From NCBI RefSeq assembly GCF_000341145.1, contig NZ_ANBE01000014.1, forward strand, positions 157,210-217,587: 60,378 nucleotides of DNA. The letters are read 5' to 3'. A model generated the notes under the pieces. The model worked only from the letters and a program-made list of their open reading frames with translations, made no database searches and was not told the DNA's origin. This document shows, one piece after another, positions 7,750 through 16,159 of this stretch. The translations under genes and the position numbers were made by a program. Position 1 is the stretch's first letter, and the number at the start of each line of letters is the position of its first letter. Source of the stretch: Nocardiopsis xinjiangensis YIM 90004. GTDB taxonomy: Bacteria > Actinomycetota > Actinomycetes > Streptosporangiales > Streptosporangiaceae.

Positions 7750-9145
7750 CAGAACCATCCGGATCGTGGACGCGACCTTGCGTGAAGGGATGCAGGCCGC
7801 AGAGGGCACGTTCTCCACGGAACAGAGCGTCGAGGTCGCCCGCGGATTGGTGGAGTGCGGCGTCGACACCATCGAATGCGGACACCCCGCCATCGACCAC
7901 ACGGAGCAGCTGCGTGTAGCCGCTGTGGTCGAAGCCGTCGGCGGGCGAACACCGGTCCTGGCGCACGCCAGGGCGGTGGCGGAGGACATCGACGCCGTGG
8001 CCAAGACCGGTGCCACCTGGGTGGGGATCTTCCTCGGCGTCAACGGGATCTCACTCGACAGCCGCATGCCCGGCCGCAGCCAGGAGGAGCTCTACGGCAA
8101 GATCGAGAGCTCCATCAGCCACGCCCGGAGCCTGGGGCTTCGCGTCCGTTTCACGGTGGAGGACAGCAGCCGTACGGAGAGTGACCTGCTGGCCGAGGCC
8201 TACGGTCGCGCTCTCCGGGCAGGGGCGGAACGGATCTGTGTCGCCGACACGGTCGGGCTGCTCGAGCCTGCCGATACCGCTGAACTGATCGGTACCCTCA
8301 AGCGCCATGAGCCCGGGGTGGCCATCGAGGCGCATCTGCACGACGACCGAGGGCTGGCGTTGGCCAACGCCCTGGCGGCCATCGACGCCGGGGTCGACTG
8401 GATCTCGACCTCCGTCAACGGGTTGGGGGAACGGGCCGGCATCGTGGACCTCGGGGCGTTGCTCGCCAACTTGGACTACCGCAAGTCCCGTCCGCTCCGC
8501 GACGGACGGAAGTTGCGCGACCTGAGCCGACGTGTCGGCGCCTATGCCCGGTCCGCGCCGGACGACCGTCGGCCCGTGGTCGGCCGCAACGTCTTCCGCC
8601 ATGTGTCCAAGCTTCATGTCCGTGCGGTGGAACGCGACCCGGGGACTTACGAATGGATCCCCGCCGAACAGTTCGGTGTGCAACGCACCCTCGGCCCCGA
8701 CCGCCTGCCGAAGGACCCGGCCGACTGGATCGTGAAACCGCCGGTGATCTCGGCCGAGGAGCTCAAACACCACCGTGCCGGTCCCGGGGACCGATTCGTG
8801 CTCGTGGACGACAGGTTCGTTCCCGCCGCCAACCAGTACTGTATAGCCCGCCGGATCCCCAGGATGGAGTCGTACGGGACGGGGCACGTCGACGGGCACG
8901 TGCACCACTGCGACAGTCTCTTCGTTTTCCTCGGCGGCGAGAGCGATTACCGGGGACTGGCCGTCGAAGTCCACCTCGGTGAGGAGAGCTTCCCGGTGGA
9001 GAGCCCCGCCTCGGTCTTCATCCCCGCCGGGGTCGAGCACAGCTACCGTGTGGTCGACGGGACGGGAACCTACCTCAACTACGTTCTCGCCGGGGATTAC
9101 AACTCCAGTCTGCTCGCACCGGTGGTCGCCGAAGGCGGTGGGTGA
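7742..9145 (+). CDS. homocitrate/isopropylmalate-synthase-like enzyme fused to a cupin domain
   Basis: 467 residues from GTG 7742, with an 8-bp overlap into the gene before. Residues 1 to about 330 form a DRE-TIM metallolyase: VDATLREGMQ at the N-terminus, HLHDDRG giving the H-x-H metal ligands, NGLGERAG, and the NifV-like VVGRNVFRHVSKLHV. Such enzymes condense acetyl-CoA with a 2-oxo acid to lengthen it by one carbon unit. From about 365 to the end is a cupin: GHVDGHVHHCDSLFVFLGG with clustered His, then FIPAGVEHSYRV. The fusion is unusual; ordinary homologues end after the first part. The cupin may bind the metal or product, or carry out a following isomerisation or oxidation. I infer it makes a homologated 2-oxo or 2-amino acid for the pathway. 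Confidence 0.88.
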   Translation: MSSRTIRIVDATLREGMQAAEGTFSTEQSVEVARGLVECGVDTIECGHPAIDHTEQLRVAAVVEAVGGRTPVLAHARAVAEDIDAVAKTGATWVGIFLGVNGISLDSRMPGRSQEELYGKIESSISHARSLGLRVRFTVEDSSRTESDLLAEAYGRALRAGAERICVADTVGLLEPADTAELIGTLKRHEPGVAIEAHLHDDRGLALANALAAIDAGVDWISTSVNGLGERAGIVDLGALLANLDYRKSRPLRDGRKLRDLSRRVGAYARSAPDDRRPVVGRNVFRHVSKLHVRAVERDPGTYEWIPAEQFGVQRTLGPDRLPKDPADWIVKPPVISAEELKHHRAGPGDRFVLVDDRFVPAANQYCIARRIPRMESYGTGHVDGHVHHCDSLFVFLGGESDYRGLAVEVHLGEESFPVESPASVFIPAGVEHSYRVVDGTGTYLNYVLAGDYNSSLLAPVVAEGGG

Positions 9146-9147
9146 CC

Positions 9148-10899
9148 GTGTGCGGCGTGGCCGGCGTCTGCCTGAATCACCGTATGAGCTGTACCGATGC
9201 GGAAAGCCTCACAGCGGATCTGCTTGCACAGCTCGAGCACAGAGGCCCGGACGGTCGCGGTCTGGCGGCTCGGAGCCGGAGCGCGCTGGGCATGGCACGC
9301 CTGCGGGTGCGCAGTGCCCCCGGTGACCGTGTTCCTTTCAGCGAGCCCGCCGACGGCATCGTTCACGCGTTCAACGGAGAGATCTACCGCGATGGTGCCG
9401 CGACCCCGCAGGGAGGCCTGGCCGAGGCACGCAGCGCCTCTCGCCCCGAACTGGTGGACGGGATGTACGCGGTGGCCAGCAGCCCTTCCGAGGACGTGCT
9501 GGAACTGGGCCGGGATCCCTTGGGGATCAAGCCGTTGTACGTCCGGGAGGGTCCGGAGGGGGTGGCGGCGGCTTCCGAAATCGTGCCCCTGATCAATGCC
9601 TTCGGGCGTGCGCCGTTGCGCTCCGAGGCGTTCGCGCAGTTCCTGCTCACCGGCCGTCGGGTGGTCGATGGAGGGACGTTCTTCGAGGGCGTCAGACCGC
9701 TCCCGCCAGGTACGCGGATGAGGGTTGCAGCGGGCCGCGTCGTCGCTTCGGCCCAGACGGAGCCCCGGCGAACCGAACCGGCCGTTCCTGCTCCGGGAGA
9801 GCTGCGGGCCAGGCTGGAGGAAGCGGTCGACCGGGTGCTCCTGGCCGATCGGCCGATCGGGCTGGCGTTGAGCGGAGGTCTCGACTCCACGATCCTGGCA
9901 CGTGTTCTCGCGGGAAGGGGGCTTCGTCACCTGCCCACGGTCAGTGTCTGCCCGGAGCACACCGGGGACGGGGTGCGTTCCCTCAGCGAACTCGGCCTGG
10001 ACGACGAGGTGGTGTCGACCTGGCGGCACGACTGGTCACCCTTCGGCCCTGCCGACCTGCTGGACGGATTGTCCGCTGCCGTACGGACCTTTGGTGAGCC
10101 CACCGCAATGACGAGTGTGCCGATGTACGCGGCGCTGGCGAGGTCGGCCAGGGCGCAGGGGACCACCGTGCTCCTGGTCGGTGAGGGCGCGGACGAATTG
10201 TTCGCCGGTTACAACCGTTACGTCCCCCTCTTCGCCGGCGAGATCAGCGACCCGGTGAGTTTCTACCTCTCGCGAGGACGGCTGGAGCTGGTGGGTGAGC
10301 TGCTCGGTTCCGAGGCGGCGCATGGAGCCGCAGACGCCCTCCGGTCCGCTGTCGGACGAGCCGAGACGGCTGCCGGCCGGCGCTGGGGCCGCACCCCCGG
10401 CACCATCGACGTCGTGAGGGAATTCGAATACGAGCACAGCCTCGAACCCCTGCTCCGCAGGACGGACCATCTGCTGATGGCGGAAGGGATCGAAGGGAGG
10501 GTCCCCTTCCTGCATGCCGGAGTCCCTGAGCTCTCGATCCGGTATCCGGCCCCGGCCCTCGTCCGCGGCGATTTGACCAAGGCGGTCCTTCGCGAGGAAT
10601 TCGCCGACCTGTTGCCGCCCCAGCACAGGAAGAAACGCAAGCAGCCGTTCCGAGCGCCGGTGCACCAATGGCTCGGCGGTGCCGAACTGCCACGGGTCGA
10701 CAGCGCTTTGGCCGGGGCAACGGAGCTGTTGCATCACGAGCTCGGTGTTCTTCCCACGGGGCTCCGGAGGTTGCGTGAGCGCTTGGCGCATGGGGACGAG
10801 ACGGCGTTCACCTTCGCTTTCGCTCTGCTCTCCGCCGTGGAATGGCTGGTCTGGCTCGACCAGTCCCATGTGGAGGAAGGGGCCGTCTCTTATGCCTGA
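9148..10899 (+). CDS. asparagine-synthetase-B-like glutamine amidotransferase
   Basis: 583 residues. I chose GTG 9148 over the in-frame GTG 9142 because it gives Met-Cys-Gly-Val, placing the catalytic glutaminase Cys at residue 2 once Met is removed. The N-terminal Ntn domain shows HRGPDG, FNGEIY and RDPLGIKPLY, but the stretch after NGEIY is shorter than usual. The synthetase half has the ATP-pyrophosphatase loop ALSGGLDSTIL and VGEGADELFAGYNRY. The family adenylates a carboxylate and either transfers ammonia from glutamine or, in beta-lactam synthetases, closes a ring internally. The retained Cys argues for true amidation. A biosynthetic role in this operon is more likely than housekeeping asparagine supply. 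Confidence 0.88.
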   Translation: MCGVAGVCLNHRMSCTDAESLTADLLAQLEHRGPDGRGLAARSRSALGMARLRVRSAPGDRVPFSEPADGIVHAFNGEIYRDGAATPQGGLAEARSASRPELVDGMYAVASSPSEDVLELGRDPLGIKPLYVREGPEGVAAASEIVPLINAFGRAPLRSEAFAQFLLTGRRVVDGGTFFEGVRPLPPGTRMRVAAGRVVASAQTEPRRTEPAVPAPGELRARLEEAVDRVLLADRPIGLALSGGLDSTILARVLAGRGLRHLPTVSVCPEHTGDGVRSLSELGLDDEVVSTWRHDWSPFGPADLLDGLSAAVRTFGEPTAMTSVPMYAALARSARAQGTTVLLVGEGADELFAGYNRYVPLFAGEISDPVSFYLSRGRLELVGELLGSEAAHGAADALRSAVGRAETAAGRRWGRTPGTIDVVREFEYEHSLEPLLRRTDHLLMAEGIEGRVPFLHAGVPELSIRYPAPALVRGDLTKAVLREEFADLLPPQHRKKRKQPFRAPVHQWLGGAELPRVDSALAGATELLHHELGVLPTGLRRLRERLAHGDETAFTFAFALLSAVEWLVWLDQSHVEEGAVSYA

Positions 10900-11512
10900 T
10901 ACCGGGACCACCAGTAGCAGGGACCCATGGCTCCTCGTGGCGCTGCACGGCTACGGCGGCACCGCGGACGAGATGATCCGGACCCTGTCCTCGGCCGCGG
11001 CCGGAAGGTATGACCTGGTCATAGTTGGTCCGGACGGTCCGGACCGGCCTGGGCTCGTTCCGGGCGGCAACGCCTGGTATCCGATCACCTCGCAGGAGCC
11101 ACTGATCGCGCGGTGGTCACGGGAACTGGTGCCGTGGGTCGTCCGCTACGTCGAGGGCGAGCAGAGCAGACACGCCGCCCGGACGGAGAGGACCGTGCTG
11201 GTCGGTTTCTCCCAGGGCGTCTCCGTGGGCGCGGCGGTCCTCGACCACTCCAGTATCGCGCGACGTGCCGTGTTCGTGTGCGGCCGCCCTCTCGGGGAGG
11301 GGGCGAGGGAGCGGGAGGATCTGCGGCCCCGCGAGGTCTTGGTGGTGACGGGGGGCCGTGACCGGTTCGTCCGGAGCGAGGACGTGCGGTCCGACACCGC
11401 ACGGCGACGGGACCGTCAGCGCTTCGCCCACGTGGAGCTTCCCGGCCTGGGCCACGATTTCAGCAACGAAGTCGCCAAGATTGCTATTGAGCACGCGACG
11501 CAAGAAGAGTAG
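10892..11512 (+). CDS. alpha/beta hydrolase, phospholipase/carboxylesterase type
   Basis: 206 residues from ATG 10892, overlapping the previous stop by 8 bp. ALHGYGGTADEM forms the oxyanion region, VLVGFSQGVSVG is the nucleophile elbow (Ser of G-F-S-Q-G), and LPGLGHDFSNE supplies the His; the Asp is probably in VVTGGRDRFV. The fold is that of small serine esterases. Placed just before the second carrier protein, it may release or proofread an acyl thioester, or hydrolyse an ester intermediate. It is too short and differently patterned to be a classic NRPS terminal thioesterase. Confidence 0.82.
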   Translation: MPDTGTTSSRDPWLLVALHGYGGTADEMIRTLSSAAAGRYDLVIVGPDGPDRPGLVPGGNAWYPITSQEPLIARWSRELVPWVVRYVEGEQSRHAARTERTVLVGFSQGVSVGAAVLDHSSIARRAVFVCGRPLGEGAREREDLRPREVLVVTGGRDRFVRSEDVRSDTARRRDRQRFAHVELPGLGHDFSNEVAKIAIEHATQEE

Positions 11513-11522
11513 GTTATTCTGC

Positions 11523-11768
11523 ATGATCTCCGAAGAGAAATTCCTTGAATTGAGTCGAGAGTTCCTTGTGGAGCGACTGGGGAGTAAGGCGGAAGAAATC
11601 GATGCCAACACCGAGCTGGTTGAATCCGGGATCTTGGATTCGTTGATGGTGCTGGAGTTCTTCTTCTTCCTGGAAGGGATCACCGGAACCGCAGTCGATC
11701 CGGGATCGGCGACCGTCGAATCCCTGGCGACCCTCCGCGGTGCCTACCAGTTGGTGGTGGCCGCATGA
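11523..11768 (+). CDS. stand-alone acyl carrier protein (ACP2)
   Basis: 81 residues forming one complete carrier domain, MISEEKFLELSREFLVERLG onward. The phosphopantetheine Ser is in ESGILDSLMVLEFF. It begins 10 bp after the hydrolase, with AGAGTAGG-like purines upstream, and its stop overlaps the DUF2332 start (ATGA at 11765). It differs clearly from ACP1 in sequence. With the KASIII-like and adenylating-ligase genes just downstream, I infer that ACP2 carries an acyl group loaded by the ligase, while ACP1 carries the aminoacyl group. Confidence 0.92.
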   Translation: MISEEKFLELSREFLVERLGSKAEEIDANTELVESGILDSLMVLEFFFFLEGITGTAVDPGSATVESLATLRGAYQLVVAA

Positions 11769-12835
11769 CTTCGACCATCGAACAAGTCATCGCCGGTTGC
11801 GAATGGCAGCGTGACCTGTGCCGTAAGAATGGTGCGCCGACCTACGTCGCCCTCATCAACGAGCTGATCGAGCGGCTCGGTGCGGACGACACCGTGACGG
11901 ATCTCTTGACCAGCGACGGCCAGAACCCTGTTCAATCGGCCCTTTGCCTCCGATTGTTCGGTGCCGTCAACCGCATTGCCATGGATGGGTCCGAGGACTG
12001 GATCACGCGCTACTACCCCACCATGGGCGGTGAGGCCGACCCGGATCGTGTGGTTCCGGCGTTCTTCGATTTCCTGCTCGCCAACGTCGACTCCGTGCGG
12101 GAACAGATGCGTGTCGCGGTGCAGACCAATGAGGTGGGAAGGGCAGCGCCGCTTTCGGCCGCGGTGAACTACGTCGCGCACGCGACCGGACGTCCCCTCC
12201 GGCTTTTGGAAGTCGGCTCCAGCGCGGGACTCAACCTGCTCCTGGACCACTATCGGGTGGAAGGACCGCACGGCCCTTGGGGGCCCGCCGACTCCGCCCT
12301 GCGACTGGAGGGGCACTTCACCTCGGGGGAGCCGCAGGCCGCCGTTCCGGAGGTCGTCGAACGCCGCGGGTGCGATCTCAACCCGATCGACGTCCACGCT
12401 CCGGGGACCCCCAATCTCCTGCGCTCGTTCGTCTGGCCCGAGCACGTGGAGCGCGCCCGACGGCTCGAAGCCGCGCTGACCGTGGCCAGGTCGGCTCCGC
12501 CGCTCACACTCGACGCGGCGGATGCCTGTTCTTGGGTTGCCGAACATGTCGACGACCCCGAGCCCGGACGTACCACGGTGCTCTTCCACTCGATCGTTCT
12601 GCCCTACTTCGACCCGGATGAACGAGACAGGTTCTCCAAGCTCGTCCGCTCCAGGGGAGAGCAGACGGACGAGGACCGGCCCTTGGCCTGGATCTCTCTG
12701 GAGCCGAGTGAGGAGGATTCCAGCGTGGTCAACCTGATCTGCGAGATCTGGCCCATGGGCAGGAAGGTTCTGTTGGCGAGGACGACCCCGCACGGGACCC
12801 AGGTCCACTGGGATCCGCAGGAGCTCCTCACATGA
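11765..12835 (+). CDS. DUF2332 family protein
   Basis: 356 residues matching the DUF2332 layout: TNEVGRAAPL, LRLLEVGSSAGLNLLLDHY, RRGCDLNPIDV and FVWPEHVERARRL are all recognisable. The glycine-rich LEVGSSAGLN strand-loop resembles a Rossmann-like nucleotide or SAM-binding loop, but no activity is established for the family as far as I know. It is translationally coupled on both sides (4-bp overlaps with ACP2 and the KASIII-like gene), which ties it to carrier-protein chemistry. I give no reaction. Confidence 0.85.
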   Translation: MTSTIEQVIAGCEWQRDLCRKNGAPTYVALINELIERLGADDTVTDLLTSDGQNPVQSALCLRLFGAVNRIAMDGSEDWITRYYPTMGGEADPDRVVPAFFDFLLANVDSVREQMRVAVQTNEVGRAAPLSAAVNYVAHATGRPLRLLEVGSSAGLNLLLDHYRVEGPHGPWGPADSALRLEGHFTSGEPQAAVPEVVERRGCDLNPIDVHAPGTPNLLRSFVWPEHVERARRLEAALTVARSAPPLTLDAADACSWVAEHVDDPEPGRTTVLFHSIVLPYFDPDERDRFSKLVRSRGEQTDEDRPLAWISLEPSEEDSSVVNLICEIWPMGRKVLLARTTPHGTQVHWDPQELLT

Positions 12836-13743
12836 GCGGGGTGGTCGGTGCGCTGGCCCACGCGGTCGGCTCCCCCACCCCGGTCACGGAGCTGCCCCAC
12901 TCCGCGATACCTCCCGGGGTCGCCGATGAGCTGGTGGGCCGGGGGCAGAAGCTGTGCCCGGTAGCAGAGGACGAGATGCCGCTGGTGGAGAGCTCGGTCG
13001 GCTCATCGCTCGCTCGGGCGGACCGTGCCCCCCGCGAGGTGAGTCACGTGCTCGTCGCGACCGAGACGATGACGGCCAGTGGGACGCGGGCCGAGCACGA
13101 GCGGGTCCGGGGCCGGCTCTACCGGACGCTGGCCGGGCTCGGCCTGAGCCACGCGTCCGTGACCGCCCTGACCTTCGGCGGGTGCAGTGCGGTGATGACG
13201 GCCCTCGAATACGCGGACCTGCTGGTGGGACAGGACCCTGCCCGCTGTGTCCTCGTGGTGGCCATCGGGCGGATGCGCCGTGACGATTCCCGCGTTCTCG
13301 CACCCGCCGTCTCCGCCATCGGAGACGGTGTGGCCAGTTGCCTCGTCAAGGCGCACGGAAGGGGTTGGAGGATCCGTTGGATGCTGCGGAGGGCCTTCCT
13401 GCAGACCGCGGAGTTCGAGCAGGCCGTGGACTTCGGTCCCACACTGGTCCTTCTGGGGCGTGCTTTGCGGGACCTGCGCGGGGAGGCCGAAGAACTCGGG
13501 CTCCCCGTACGGCCGTCCTTGGTGTGCAACAACTACGGGACGCCGACGGTGCGTCTCCTCAGCAGCACGCTGAGGATCCCCCTCGATGATGTCCATCTCG
13601 AGAACATCCCTCTGCTCAGCCACCTGGGCACGCCGGACGTCCTCATCAATCTGGAGAGCCTCCCCGGCACCATGAGCGAGACGCTCGCCCTGGCCACCGG
13701 TCCCGCCGACTGTGTCCTGGCGGCCTTGGAAAGGACGGGTTGA
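12832..13743 (+). CDS. KASIII-like (3-oxoacyl-ACP synthase III fold) protein
   Basis: 303 residues with thiolase-fold features. The active-site Cys is in ALTFGGCSAVMTALEYADL, and the C-terminal half shows VCNNYGTPTVRLL and LSHLGTPDVLINLES. In FabH the two further catalytic residues are His and Asn in HQAN and NTS motifs. Here the equivalent stretches read NNYG and HLGT, so the triad is altered while the Cys is kept. That pattern fits an acyl-transferring or non-decarboxylating KASIII relative better than a fatty-acid initiator. Next to ACP2 and the acyl-adenylating ligase, it probably condenses or transfers the ACP2-bound acyl unit. Confidence 0.8.
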   Translation: MSGVVGALAHAVGSPTPVTELPHSAIPPGVADELVGRGQKLCPVAEDEMPLVESSVGSSLARADRAPREVSHVLVATETMTASGTRAEHERVRGRLYRTLAGLGLSHASVTALTFGGCSAVMTALEYADLLVGQDPARCVLVVAIGRMRRDDSRVLAPAVSAIGDGVASCLVKAHGRGWRIRWMLRRAFLQTAEFEQAVDFGPTLVLLGRALRDLRGEAEELGLPVRPSLVCNNYGTPTVRLLSSTLRIPLDDVHLENIPLLSHLGTPDVLINLESLPGTMSETLALATGPADCVLAALERTG

Positions 13744-13744
13744 C

Positions 13745-15232
13745 ATGTTGTTCGACGTCTATGAACAACTTGCCCGGCGTTCACCGGACCGGACCGCCCT
13801 CAGTTTTCACCGGCCACCCCATGACGGAACGGTGATGACTTGGCGGGACCTGGTGGACCGTAGCGCAGAGATCGCCGAGGACCTCGCAGCGGCCGGGGTC
13901 GCGCGCGGTGGCCGGTGCGCGGTGGTCATGGCCGACCACCCGGACCTCCTTCCGACGGTTCTCGCCGTGTGGCGGGCGGAGGCAGTCGTCGTTCCCATCG
14001 ACGGCCACTGGGGAACGGACACTCTGCGTTCGGTGCTTGCGCTCAGTGATGCCGGTTTCGTGGTCGACGCGGAACAGGGCACATGCGTCGAGAACCCCGA
14101 TGCGCGCGGGGACGGGCCCGCGCTGTCGCCCGACACCGCGATGATCAGCTACACCTCCGGGTCGACCTCGGACCCCAAGGGTGTGGTCCTGACCCACGGG
14201 CAGCTCCGCCACGCCTATGAAGCCGGCGGCCGGGCGTTGAGAGAGCTGTTGGGCTACTCACCGTCACGGTTCGGGGTGTCCATGCGGATGTCGGGTCTCG
14301 GGATCCTCGGCATGAACTACTTGTGGCCGGCGGTGATGGGGATACCCGTGGCTGTTCTCCCAGAACTCACCCTCATGTCCGCCAACCGGTATTGGTCGGA
14401 TCTTCGGGCCCACGGCGTCGAGGCCACGTATCTGGTGCCGGCCCTGGTCGAACTGCTCAACAGAGCCGCGCCCGACGAGACAACGGAGGAGGGGCGCGAG
14501 ACCGGGACGGTGGCATGCCTCAGCGGTGGTGCTCCCCTGTCGCCCACGGCGCTCGGTTTGTTCCAGGACCGGTTCCGGGCGGTGCTGCTCAACGTGTACG
14601 GGATGACGGAAGTTTCCTTCGCCGCTTTCTTCGGTGATCTCGACGTGAACGGTCGGGGCACTCTCTCCATCGGTCGCCCCGCCACGGTCGACGCACGCCT
14701 GCGGGGGATCGAAGGGCTGGTCCACGGGGCGGGCGAAGGCGAGCTCGAGCTGCGCGGGCCGGCCATGAGTTGCGGCTATTACGACAACCCTTCCGCCACG
14801 GAAGAGCTCCTCCACGACGGCTGGGTCCGTTCCGGTGACCTGGCGCGGCGTGATTCCGAAGGACGGTACTGGATCAGTGGGCGGCGGAAGGACGTGGTCC
14901 TCAAGGGCGGGTTCACCGTGTACCTGCACGAGGTCGAAGAGGTGGCGGGTCTGATGCCAGGTGTCCTGGAGAGCGCGGCCGTACGGCTGGATCTGCCCAC
15001 GGGCGAGGACATCGGCCTCATCGTTCGTTCCGACCCGGCGGCGCAACTCATACCCGGGGATCTGCAGCGTGCCCTGGCGGAGAAGCTGGGCCGCCAAAGA
15101 GCTCCGCGCCGTGTGGCCGTCACCAGCGAGGCCCTTCCCCGGCTCGGTCAGGAAAAGATCAACAGGCGGGAGGCGCTGGCCCTCTGGCACCGGTTGGTGG
15201 CAGATCGGTCCTCCGGTGCGCATCAGCCCTAG
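13745..15232 (+). CDS. AMP-dependent acyl ligase (ANL superfamily)
   Basis: 495 residues from ATG 13745, one base after the preceding stop. The ANL core motifs are present: MISYTSGSTSDPKGVVLTHG (P-loop), NVYGMTE, SGDLARRDSEGRYW, GRRKDVVLKGG, and the terminal catalytic Lys region PRLGQEKINR. The enzyme adenylates a carboxylic acid and passes it to CoA or a carrier protein. Position, and the lack of its own carrier domain, suggest ACP2 as acceptor. OleC-type beta-lactone synthetases belong to the same superfamily and sit beside thiolase-fold partners, so that alternative should be kept in mind. Substrate unknown. Confidence 0.88.
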   Translation: MLFDVYEQLARRSPDRTALSFHRPPHDGTVMTWRDLVDRSAEIAEDLAAAGVARGGRCAVVMADHPDLLPTVLAVWRAEAVVVPIDGHWGTDTLRSVLALSDAGFVVDAEQGTCVENPDARGDGPALSPDTAMISYTSGSTSDPKGVVLTHGQLRHAYEAGGRALRELLGYSPSRFGVSMRMSGLGILGMNYLWPAVMGIPVAVLPELTLMSANRYWSDLRAHGVEATYLVPALVELLNRAAPDETTEEGRETGTVACLSGGAPLSPTALGLFQDRFRAVLLNVYGMTEVSFAAFFGDLDVNGRGTLSIGRPATVDARLRGIEGLVHGAGEGELELRGPAMSCGYYDNPSATEELLHDGWVRSGDLARRDSEGRYWISGRRKDVVLKGGFTVYLHEVEEVAGLMPGVLESAAVRLDLPTGEDIGLIVRSDPAAQLIPGDLQRALAEKLGRQRAPRRVAVTSEALPRLGQEKINRREALALWHRLVADRSSGAHQP

Positions 15233-15250
15233 AGGAAGTGAGGACAGTCC

Positions 15251-15982
15251 ATGTCGATCGTTGACGCCGAGAAATTCAGGTCAGCCGGGTTCCAGGAACT
15301 CGGATATCGCCTTTCCGATGACGACCGATCGAGAATCCTGCAGTATTTCGACGGCCTCGACGCCCGTGACCGGATCTCCCCCGGTTTCCAGGCGCAGTAC
15401 GACGGGGAAGGAGACGAGCGCAGGTTGCGTAAGCTACGCCGCCTGCTCTGGAACGATCGCAAGTTCTTCGGTCCCATCATCAACCGGCTCGGTGCCCCCG
15501 ACGTGGCCGAGGCGCTCATCGGTCCGACGGCGGTGGTGATCCTGCACGCGGCCTTCCTCAAACCTGCGCACGTGGGCACACACGTGGCGCCGCATCAGGA
15601 TCAGGCGTTGTGGAAGCAGGAATACCCGGGTGCGTTCAGTATGTGGACAGCCCTGACGGAGGTTTCCCCGGCCAATGGCGGGCTCCACGGTTATCCCGGG
15701 TCGCACTCGGGAGGGGTCGTGCAGCACGCCGAAGACCCTGAGCACCCCTGGCACGAGAGTTTGGCGCACGTCGTCGAGCAGTTCGGTGACCGCCATGAAT
15801 TCGTCCTGCAGCCCGGTGAGTCGGCTGTCTGGGACCGCATGTTCGTGCACGGTAGTGGCCCCAACGAGTCCGAGGACGATCGCCGCGGCATGGTGGTCGT
15901 CTTCGCGGACAGCGCTGCGGAGGGTTTCCGAGCACGGGACGTCATGACCCTCGATGAGCTCCGCTCCCTGGCTGATACCTAG
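15251..15982 (+). CDS. phytanoyl-CoA dioxygenase (PhyH)-family Fe(II)/2OG oxygenase
   Basis: 243 residues, AAGTGAGGA upstream. The metal site is read from VAPHQDQALW (H-x-D) and MFVHGSGPNES (distal His), with the 2-oxoglutarate Arg probably in DDRRGMVVVF. The middle GAFSMWTALTEVSPANGGL and GYPGSH are typical of PhyH proteins. Relatives hydroxylate or halogenate amino acids and peptides in bacterial natural-product pathways; no halogenase signature (Ala or Gly in place of the Asp) is seen, so hydroxylation is more likely. It starts 18 bp after the ligase and is probably in the same operon. Confidence 0.88.
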   Translation: MSIVDAEKFRSAGFQELGYRLSDDDRSRILQYFDGLDARDRISPGFQAQYDGEGDERRLRKLRRLLWNDRKFFGPIINRLGAPDVAEALIGPTAVVILHAAFLKPAHVGTHVAPHQDQALWKQEYPGAFSMWTALTEVSPANGGLHGYPGSHSGGVVQHAEDPEHPWHESLAHVVEQFGDRHEFVLQPGESAVWDRMFVHGSGPNESEDDRRGMVVVFADSAAEGFRARDVMTLDELRSLADT

Positions 15983-16159
15983 GGCGGAGCTCGACGCGGG
16001 AGAGCGTAGGAGTTCCTCCTGGTCCCGGCCCCGGGACCCGTCGTGTGGTGTGTGCCGATGCGATGGGCCCGGGCCCCGCTCTCTCCTGTGCGGGTCGCGG
16101 GCCCGAAGAGTGGTGGGACCGGGGGAACGAGAACCGAGGGATGAGGAAGGCAAGGCCAC

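Noticed and set aside
9148-10899. Beta-lactam synthetase and hence a clavam-like pathway
   Set aside because: The glutaminase Cys2 is retained and no carboxyethylarginine-synthase-like gene is nearby.
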